DNA from: Candidatus Methylomirabilota bacterium
Lineage (GTDB): Bacteria > Methylomirabilota > Methylomirabilia > Rokubacteriales > DASRDR01
Direction: 5' to 3'
DNA length: 40,256 bases
Assembly (NCBI GenBank): GCA_036005065.1
Contig: DASYQW010000299.1
Span: 1 to 40,256, forward strand
How positions within the stretch are numbered: the first letter of the stretch is position 1; the number at the start of each line of letters is the position of its first letter. This document shows positions 35,547-40,256 of this stretch, in pieces. Below the pieces are notes generated by a model, which did not search any database, had not been told where the DNA came from, and saw only the letters and a list, made by a program, of their open reading frames with translations. A program made the position numbers and the translations under genes.

Positions 35547-37030
35547 CGCACGGCGGCCACCAGGAACGACACCTCGTCGTCCCTCACCGTGCGGCAGTCC
35601 AGGAGGAGGCGGTCGCCGGCGATGCGGCCGATGATGGGGGGCTGCGCCTGCCGGAGCCGGGCGTCGAGAGCCTCGGCCGGGTGGGCCGGGCTGCCCAGGG
35701 CGAGCGCGGCCGTCGGGAGCTCCACCACCGGCAGCGCGCCGCCGCCCACCTGCGCGTGGTCCTGCACCACCTGCGCTCCCAGGGCCGCCCGCACCGACGG
35801 CGGAAGCCCGCGCAGGCAGCGCTGGGCGCGGCGGTGCACCGCGGCCTCCGGCTCCGTGAGCATTTGGAGCGTGGGGATCTGGCGGAGCGCCCGGGCCGGC
35901 TCCTCGTAGGCGCGGAGAGTCGCCTCCAGCGCCGCGAGCGTGAGCTTGTCGATCCGCAGCGCCCGGTTGAGCGGATTCTTCCGGAGGCGCTCGACCAGGG
36001 ACCGGCGGCCCACCACGATGCCGGCCTGGGGGCCCCCGAGGAGTTTGTCGCCCGAGAACGTGACGAGGTCCGCGCCGGCCGCCACGGTTTCGGGCGCCGT
36101 CGGCTCGTGGGGAAGCCCGTAAGGCCGGAGGTCGAGGAAAGAGCCGGATCCCAGGTCTTCCATGACCGGGACACCCCGCGCCCGGCCCAGCTCGGCCAGC
36201 TCCCGGGTCGTGACGCTTTCCGTGAAGCCGACCACCCGGTAGTTCGAGGGATGGACCTTCAGGAGAAGGGCGGTGTCCGGGGCGATGGCCGCCGCGTAGT
36301 CGCCGATGCGGGTGCGGTTGGTCGTCCCCACCTCGACGAGCCGCGCCCCCGAGCGCGCCATGATATCCGGGATCCGGAAGGCGCCCCCGATCTCGATCAG
36401 CTCGCCGCGCGAGACGACGACTTCTCTTCCGCGTGCCAGGGACTCCAGCGCCAGCAGGACGGCGGCCGCGTTGTTGTTCACGACCAGCGAGGCCTCGGCC
36501 CCCGTCAGGCGGCACAGGAGCGGATCGACGTGACTGTACCGCGAGCCCCGCTCCTTGGTGCGGACGTCCAGCTCGAGGTTCGAGTAACCGCGGGCGACGG
36601 CCACGAGTCGCCCGAGGGCCTCGAGGGAGAGGGGAGCCCGGCCGAGGTTCGTGTGGAGGACGACGCCGGTGGCGTTGATGACCCGGTCGAGCTGCCAGGC
36701 CGCCGCCTCGGTGAGGCGTGCCTCGATGCGCGGGCGGAGGGCGCCGGCCTCGACGGGGACCCGGGCCAGCTCTTCCGGCGAGCCCGCCTCCCGCATGGCC
36801 CGCCGGCTCTCCTCGAGGACGGCGCGGATCGCCTCGACCACGCGCGGCCGGGGGATCGCGTCGTGTCCGTCGAGGTCCCGGAGGATCTCGTCTACCGACG
36901 GCAGGGCCCGGAGCCGCTCACGGCGAAGGCCGGCCAGCTCGCCCTCGAATCGTCCAGCGGGAGGAGGAGTCCCAGCCACTTCCCCTCCTGGACCTCCCCC
37001 ACCCGGGGGCCTCTCGTGCCTGTCCGTCAC
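35534..37030 (-). CDS. selA: L-seryl-tRNA(Sec) selenium transferase SelA
   Basis: PLP enzyme of 498 aa that converts Ser-tRNA(Sec) to Sec-tRNA(Sec) using selenophosphate. It shows RALPSVDEIL, NATGVVLHTNLGRAPL, YSNLELDVRTKERGSR, LVVNNNAAAVLLAL, VSRGELIEIGGAFRIPDIM, TNRT and the PLP lysine K329 in FSGDKLLGGPQAG. The GTG start at 37030 overlaps the stop of the 94-aa gene (GTGA). About 35 N-terminal residues are glycine/proline-rich and may be linker. selD is not in the window. Confidence 0.97.
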   Translation of the reverse strand: MTDRHERPPGGGGPGGEVAGTPPPAGRFEGELAGLRRERLRALPSVDEILRDLDGHDAIPRPRVVEAIRAVLEESRRAMREAGSPEELARVPVEAGALRPRIEARLTEAAAWQLDRVINATGVVLHTNLGRAPLSLEALGRLVAVARGYSNLELDVRTKERGSRYSHVDPLLCRLTGAEASLVVNNNAAAVLLALESLARGREVVVSRGELIEIGGAFRIPDIMARSGARLVEVGTTNRTRIGDYAAAIAPDTALLLKVHPSNYRVVGFTESVTTRELAELGRARGVPVMEDLGSGSFLDLRPYGLPHEPTAPETVAAGADLVTFSGDKLLGGPQAGIVVGRRSLVERLRKNPLNRALRIDKLTLAALEATLRAYEEPARALRQIPTLQMLTEPEAAVHRRAQRCLRGLPPSVRAALGAQVVQDHAQVGGGALPVVELPTAALALGSPAHPAEALDARLRQAQPPIIGRIAGDRLLLDCRTVRDDEVSFLVAAVRALI

Positions 37031-37311
37031 GAGCCGAGCGCCTTCGTGATCCGGTCCCGAAGCCCGCCCATCACCGCCAGCACGTCCCGCCGCGTCACGT
37101 CTCGCCCGCCCGGGCGATCCTCGCCGCGCGTATAGCGCCGCACGAGATCCTCGGTCAGCCCTTCCCACAGCGTCTCGACGTCGTGCCGGCTCCACCCCTG
37201 TTCCCGCGCGAAGCGGACCCAGGCGCCGGCCGTTTCCTCGAGCACCGCGTTCCGCCGCGCGACGAGGGCGGCCACCCGCGAGCGGACGCCTTCCCAGCCG
37301 GGGGTCGTCAC
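37027..37311 (-). CDS. Unknown 94-aa protein coupled to selA
   Basis: I do not recognise this family. The protein is helical, charged and has no cysteine: VRSRVAALVARRNAVLEETAGAW, then WVRFAREQGWSRHDVETLWEGL, then DVTRRDVLAVMGGLRDRI, all in overlapping short runs that suggest a small all-alpha fold. The GTG at 37311 overlaps a short upstream reading frame, and its stop overlaps the selA GTG, so it is made together with SelA. Possible roles (SelA partner, tRNA-Sec binding, regulator) are guesses from location. Confidence 0.6.
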   Translation of the reverse strand: MTTPGWEGVRSRVAALVARRNAVLEETAGAWVRFAREQGWSRHDVETLWEGLTEDLVRRYTRGEDRPGGRDVTRRDVLAVMGGLRDRITKALGS

Positions 37312-37349
37312 GCGAAGAAACTCCCGGGTGTACAGCTCTCACGCTCCAT
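37308..37349 (-). CDS. Possible 13-aa leader peptide before the sel genes
   Basis: A tiny frame, MERESCTPGSFFA, starts at the ATG at 37349 and ends in a TGA that overlaps the GTG of the 94-aa gene. A GGAG ribosome site lies 8 nt upstream, directly behind the GC hairpin at 37362-37380. The same bases are also the tail of a frame antisense-like to DUF3105. It could be a translated leader that links the hairpin to sel gene expression, or chance. Confidence 0.25.
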   Translation of the reverse strand: MERESCTPGSFFA

Positions 37350-37361
37350 CACAGCAACTCC

Positions 37362-37380
37362 GGGGGCCACCGAGGCCCCC
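37362..37380 (-). terminator. GC hairpin behind the DUF3105 gene, partial copy D
   Basis: A 7-bp stem GGGGGCC with its complement and a 5-nt loop, 10 nt after the DUF3105 stop. The flanking TCGGAGGGGGCC matches the large stem of the compound repeats at 5474 and 30201, but the second hairpin is missing. It separates selC/DUF3105 from the selA unit, either as terminator or, given the ribosome site right after it, as a regulatory element. Confidence 0.45.
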
Positions 37381-37390
37381 TCCGATGATC

Positions 37391-37990
37391 TCAACGGGCG
37401 TGGTGGTCGATTCCGCGATAGGCATCGATGAAGCGGACGATCCGACGCTCGTCCAGGCCGTCGAGCTTGTCGATCCGCGTCCAGGCGGTCACCGCGATGC
37501 ACTTGTCGAGCCCCGCGTACGGGGCGAGCACGACGTGATCCGGATATCGCGCGACGATCGCCTTCAGCGGCTCGAGCACCGTGTCCGCGCACTCGGGGCG
37601 GTAGTTCACCACCACGCCGCCGTCCTCGAGGTTGTGGACCTGTAGCTCCTTGGGAATCGCGCGCGCGTGGACGCCCCAGGGCGCGATGTATGGCAGATGC
37701 GGCCCCGAGGTCGGCGGATCGGAGTTGTAGGGCGTGTGCGGGGTCTCGGGCGTGGGGATGTGGGCGTTGCCGAGGCTGGGGACGAAATCGCCCGGCGACG
37801 ATCGGAGCGTGCGGGCGTAAAGCCATCCGCCGCCGGCCGCGAGCACCACCCCGATCAAGGCGACCGCGGCCCACAGGAGCCGCCGGCGCTGCCGCCGGCT
37901 CAGACCTCCCGGCAGGCCCTTGTCCGGCCGGCCGGGCTTCGCCGCGCGGCCGGGAGCCTTCCCGCCGCCCCTCGCCTGCACCTTGCTCAT
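37391..37990 (-). CDS. DUF3105 membrane-anchored protein
   Basis: A 199-aa protein with a basic N-terminus, one membrane helix (about 37-60, LLWAAVALIGVVLAAGGGWLY) and an exported DUF3105 domain. That domain contains PHTPYNSDPPTSGPHLP, WGVHARAIP, VHNLEDGGVVVNYRP and a Cys in LDKCIAVTAW. Function is not established. The ATG at 37990 has GGGAGGAA 6 nt upstream, and begins only 17 nt after the 3' end of tRNA-Sec, so it is probably on the same primary transcript as selC. Confidence 0.85.
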   Translation of the reverse strand: MSKVQARGGGKAPGRAAKPGRPDKGLPGGLSRRQRRRLLWAAVALIGVVLAAGGGWLYARTLRSSPGDFVPSLGNAHIPTPETPHTPYNSDPPTSGPHLPYIAPWGVHARAIPKELQVHNLEDGGVVVNYRPECADTVLEPLKAIVARYPDHVVLAPYAGLDKCIAVTAWTRIDKLDGLDERRIVRFIDAYRGIDHHAR

Positions 37991-38007
37991 CCGTTCCTCC
38001 CGGCCAG

Positions 38008-38105
38008 TGGCGGAAGCGCGTGGGAGTCGAACCCACCTCGAGCTTGTCTAGAGCCCGACACCGGATTTGAAGTCCGGGAGGCCCACCGGGATCCTATGCG
38101 CTTCC
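38008..38105 (-). tRNA. selC: tRNA-Sec (selC), anticodon UCA
   Basis: 98 nt including an encoded CCA (95 nt without it). The acceptor stem is 8 bp (GGAAGCGC with GCGCTTCC), followed by G and CCA. The D-arm is a 6-bp stem with one A-G mismatch. The anticodon arm is CCGGA, loop CTTCAAA, TCCGG, giving anticodon TCA. The long extra arm has a 6-bp stem with one G-T pair, and the T-arm is GTGGG, TTCGACT, CCCAC. The 8-bp acceptor, 5-bp T stem and long D and extra arms are the bacterial tRNA-Sec type. It lies 978 bp upstream of selA, on the same strand. Confidence 0.97.
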
Positions 38106-38129
38106 TCGTGAAGGAAAACAGCATGTTGG

Positions 38130-38158
38130 AGTGTACCACCGCGCTTCAGCTCGCGCAA
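38130..38158 (-). promoter_or_regulatory. Promoter for selC
   Basis: TTGCGC (38153-38158), 17-bp spacer, TACACT (38130-38135) on the minus strand. The start would fall about 17 nt before the mature tRNA 5' end, a normal precursor leader. A run of six T lies just upstream of the -35 and could also be the end of the transcript from the gene at 38199. Confidence 0.55.
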
Positions 38159-38198
38159 AAAAGGGGGATCGAGCGCGTGTCCGGCCGGGAGCCAGCGC

Positions 38199-38990
38199 CT
38201 ATTTCGGCCAGCGCGGCGCGGTGAGCTCGACCCGCCAGGTCGGTCCCCCGAGCGACAGGGGGCCGTCGAACCTGACGAAGGCCGGGACGGGCCCGGTCGC
38301 GATCGAGTAGACGAGCTCGGGCGGCTCCTTGCCGACGAGGGAGGCGAGAACGCCCGCCAGCCCGCCGATCTCGAACCGGACGCGATACCGGATCGCCTTC
38401 CGCGTCGTCTCACCCAGGACGAACGCGTCCTCGCCGGCCGGCGCGAGCTCCATCTTGACCAGCCGCGGCTTCGGCGTGAACGCGACGAAGTGCCCGGTCG
38501 CCGTCGCGGCCGGCGCGAGGTTCTTCGCGAGGATCAGCGGCATCCCGTTGTACACGTCGGGCGGGAGGTCGAGCGGCCCCTCGTGGACGTCCTCGCTCCC
38601 ATCCGGGCGCTCGCGGAAGCGCACCGTGTAGCGGCCGGTCGGCCGGTCGATGGACGCATCGATCGCGTGACGAAATGCCGAGCCGCGCTGGACGAGGTGA
38701 TAGCGCACGACGCTGAACACTCGCCGCTGGGAGAAGAGAACCACCTCGTCGTGCAGCGAGCCGTCCTTGAAACGGAAGACGATGCGCGCTTCGATGCGGT
38801 CGCCGCGCGGGACCTGGAGCAGCTCACCGTCGGCCAGGAGGTCGCCCGCGGCCGAGCGCAGGACGAGGAAGCCGCGGACAGAGCCCTCGGGGAATCGGAC
38901 GGCGACCGGGGCGGCGTCGGCGGCGCCCCATGCGCACGCGACCAGGCCGAGGAGGACCGCGGGCCAGGCCAGGCGCTGGCGGGGACTCAC
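38199..38990 (-). CDS. Secreted protein of unknown function, 263 aa
   Basis: A signal peptide covers about residues 5-27 (LAWPAVLLGLVACAWGAADAAP). The mature part is beta-rich with an arginine/aspartate-rich pattern (DRIEARIVFRFKDGSLHDE, VVRYHLVQRGSAFRHAID, RFRERPDGSEDVHEGPLDLPPDVYNGM) and one conserved-looking block VYNGMPLILAKNL. It resembles periplasmic beta proteins that carry lipid-like ligands, but I cannot name the family. The GTG at 38990 is chosen for its GTGA overlap with the small gene upstream and because it starts the signal peptide; the open frame continues upstream without coding character. Confidence 0.75.
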   Translation of the reverse strand: MSPRQRLAWPAVLLGLVACAWGAADAAPVAVRFPEGSVRGFLVLRSAAGDLLADGELLQVPRGDRIEARIVFRFKDGSLHDEVVLFSQRRVFSVVRYHLVQRGSAFRHAIDASIDRPTGRYTVRFRERPDGSEDVHEGPLDLPPDVYNGMPLILAKNLAPAATATGHFVAFTPKPRLVKMELAPAGEDAFVLGETTRKAIRYRVRFEIGGLAGVLASLVGKEPPELVYSIATGPVPAFVRFDGPLSLGGPTWRVELTAPRWPK

Positions 38991-39148
38991 GGCCGGGAAG
39001 GCGGCACGGCCCGTACCGTTCGGGAGGCGAGTGGCCGGTCGCTCAGCGACGAGGGCGCGCCCGGCGTCCCGGCGGCGGTCACCCCTGTCAGTCCGATCCA
39101 CAGCCCGCCGAGCGCCGCGAGATTCCGGCGCCAGCGCGCGTGTCGCAT
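38987..39148 (-). CDS. 53-aa peptide with one hydrophobic segment
   Basis: A short gene with a GGGGAGGA ribosome site 5 nt before its ATG, a promoter 41 bp upstream of the start (39189-39217), and a stop that overlaps the next gene by GTGA. It has a basic N-terminus (MRHARWRRN), one hydrophobic stretch (about 10-29, LAALGGLWIGLTGVTAAG), and a proline/arginine tail. It could be a secreted peptide or a small membrane protein; no family recognised. Translation of the secreted protein at 38199 is probably coupled to it. Confidence 0.55.
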   Translation of the reverse strand: MRHARWRRNLAALGGLWIGLTGVTAAGTPGAPSSLSDRPLASRTVRAVPPSRP

Positions 39149-39188
39149 GAGGTCCTCCCCGTGGTTCGAGCGTGAGCGATCGGTGGGG

Positions 39189-39217
39189 ACGTTAGCCGGA
39201 GCCGCGCGGCCTGTCAA
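39189..39217 (-). promoter_or_regulatory. Promoter for the 53-aa peptide/secreted protein pair
   Basis: TTGACA (39212-39217), 17-bp spacer, TAACGT (39189-39194), on the minus strand. It lies 19 bp behind the TRAP permease stop. Predicted leader about 34 nt. Confidence 0.65.
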
Positions 39218-39235
39218 GGGATCCGGCGCCCTCCC

Positions 39236-40256
39236 TCAGCCGAGCCTGAACGCCCGGGGCAGCCAGAGCGAGAGCTCCGGCCAGAGCGTGACGATCACGA
39301 GGGCCAGGACCATGGCGCCGACGAACGGCCACACCGCCCGGGAGAGCGTGTCGAAGGAGACGCCGCCGACGTTGGCCGCCACGTAGAGGTTCACCGCCAC
39401 CGGCGGGGTGATCTGCCCGATGGCGATATTGACGGTCAGCACGATGCCGAACCAGACCGGGTCCCAGCCGAAGCGGGCCAGCAGCGGCATGAAGATCGGC
39501 GTGAAGATGTAGAAGATCGAGATGCCGTCCAGGAGGTAGCCGGCCAGGACGACGATCAGGTTGATCAGCCAGATCACGACCCGGGGGTCCTGCGACACCG
39601 CCAGGATGGCGGCGGTGATCCGGTCGAGGATGCCAAGCGTCGCGCCCGCCCACGCGTAGAGCCCGGCGAAGCCGACGATGAGCATGACGACGGCAGAGGA
39701 GACCGTGGCGTCCATGATGATCGCCCACAGGCCGGCCCACGTCAGGGTCCGGTAGATCACGGCCCCCACGAAGAGGCCATAGAACACTGCCACGATCGCC
39801 GCCTCCGTCGGCGTGAACACCCCGCCGTAGATGCCGCCCAGGATCACGCCCGGCGCCAGCAGGCCCCAGATCGATTCCCGCGCCGCCCGTCCGATCTCGG
39901 CCGGCGAGCCCCACCGCTCCCCCCGCCAGCCGTGGCGGCGCGAGTAGACGTAGGCGGGGATGGCCAGGCAGGCCCCGACCACCAGCCCGGGCAGCACGCC
40001 GGCGGCGAACAGCGCCGGGATCGACGTGTTGGTGATCACGCCGTAGACGATGAACGCGATGGAGGGCGGGATGACGATGGCGATCGACCCGCCGGCGGCG
40101 ACGAGCGCCGAGGCGAAGGGCCGGGGGTACCCGCGGGCCACCATGGCCGGGATGAGGACGGTGCCGAGGGCCGCCGTGTCGGCGGGGCCCGACCCCGAGA
40201 TCCCGGCGAAGAACACGCAGCAGACCACGGCCACCAGGGCCAGCCCGCCGGCCACC
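39236..40256 (-). CDS. TRAP transporter large permease (DctM-like), partial
   Basis: 339 residues are present; the N-terminal start lies beyond the right edge of the window. It shows DctM features: GISGSGPADTAALGTVLIPAM near the visible start (in parts), GGSIAIVIPPS, GVFTPTEAAIVAVFYGLFVG, GITPPVAVNLYVA-type IGQITPPVAVNLYVAANV, and about ten hydrophobic helices. Large permeases of this family are usually about 425-440 aa, so about 90 residues are missing. With a small permease and a periplasmic solute-binding protein (not visible), it would import an organic acid by sodium symport. Substrate not readable. Confidence 0.94.
   Translation of the reverse strand, partial: VAGGLALVAVVCCVFFAGISGSGPADTAALGTVLIPAMVARGYPRPFASALVAAGGSIAIVIPPSIAFIVYGVITNTSIPALFAAGVLPGLVVGACLAIPAYVYSRRHGWRGERWGSPAEIGRAARESIWGLLAPGVILGGIYGGVFTPTEAAIVAVFYGLFVGAVIYRTLTWAGLWAIIMDATVSSAVVMLIVGFAGLYAWAGATLGILDRITAAILAVSQDPRVVIWLINLIVVLAGYLLDGISIFYIFTPIFMPLLARFGWDPVWFGIVLTVNIAIGQITPPVAVNLYVAANVGGVSFDTLSRAVWPFVGAMVLALVIVTLWPELSLWLPRAFRLG

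Noticed and set aside
35433..36515. A 360-codon frame on the minus strand across the selA-selB junction
   Set aside because: It is an out-of-frame reading of selA; composition is arginine/proline-rich without motifs.
34667..37135. A plus-strand open frame of about 820 codons
   Set aside because: Antisense to selB and selA. The proteins on the minus strand show catalytic motifs; this frame shows none.
37308..38036. A 242-codon frame over the DUF3105 gene
   Set aside because: Out of frame with a protein that has recognisable DUF3105 motifs and a good ribosome site; the frame also runs into tRNA-Sec.
38008..38105. Reading the tRNA as a suppressor-type or serine tRNA
   Set aside because: The UCA anticodon, 8-bp acceptor stem, long extra arm and neighbouring selA/selB fit tRNA-Sec better.
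1..40256. CRISPR arrays, rRNA genes, prophage genes, other tRNAs
   Set aside because: I looked for regularly spaced repeats, conserved rRNA stretches, phage proteins and cloverleaf ends on both strands and found none apart from selC.

Overview
The window is very GC-rich and almost entirely bacterial housekeeping sequence. Every convincing gene from 852 to the right edge is on the minus strand; the only plus-strand gene is at the left end (357-845). The gene set (LspA, TatA, TRAP permease, FtsEX with an EnvC-like partner, GatCAB, S41 protease, NtrB/NtrC) fits a diderm bacterium that aminoacylates tRNA-Gln and/or tRNA-Asn by the indirect route and uses selenocysteine. GC bias, gene density and heavy GTG use recall soil and groundwater lineages such as Rokubacteria/Methylomirabilota. 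That placement is an inference; no rRNA is present to fix the taxon.

Layout, read along the minus strand from the right edge. (1) 40256-38130: the C-terminal three quarters of a TRAP large permease, then a promoter, a 53-aa membrane or secreted peptide and a secreted protein of unknown function. (2) 38158-32262, a selenocysteine locus: tRNA-Sec (selC) with its own promoter, a DUF3105 membrane protein, a hairpin, a 94-aa unknown protein, selA, selB and an MFS transporter overlapping selB. A 178-bp selA/selB junction carries 14-bp direct repeats. (3) 32223-28575: tatA with a good promoter and two GT-C type membrane glycosyltransferases. (4) 28536-26428: a small zinc-ribbon protein and an orphan DUF4118-GAF histidine kinase. 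(5) 26364-14723: a promoter followed by ileS, lspA, rluD, yvcK/glmR, glmU, glmS, a PH-domain membrane protein and a PcrA/UvrD helicase. (6) 14691-9901: gatC and gatA, then a nucleotidyltransferase (MNT) protein with a nuclease-like N-terminal domain, a HEPN protein, and gatB. The MNT/HEPN pair sits inside the gat operon with overlapping reading frames on both sides. (7) 9790-5682: ftsE, ftsX, a catalytically degenerate LytM (EnvC-like) protein and ctpA. (8) 5681-852: a repeat-bearing gap, then yibQ, tsaD, ntrB and ntrC. (9) 1-356: no gene, but repeats that look like the end of an insertion sequence.

Several sets of neighbours fit one job. FtsE/FtsX/EnvC-like/CtpA/YibQ form an envelope and cell-separation group. 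YvcK(GlmR)/GlmU/GlmS make UDP-GlcNAc, the first with a likely regulatory role. SelA/SelB/SelC supply selenocysteine. Four-base GTGA or ATGA stop/start overlaps occur at about ten junctions, so translational coupling is the rule here.

The points most worth following are the HEPN/MNT module embedded in gatCAB, the uncharacterised partners of the selenocysteine genes, the FtsE-like protein lacking the switch histidine, and a family of compound GC hairpins just after stop codons.
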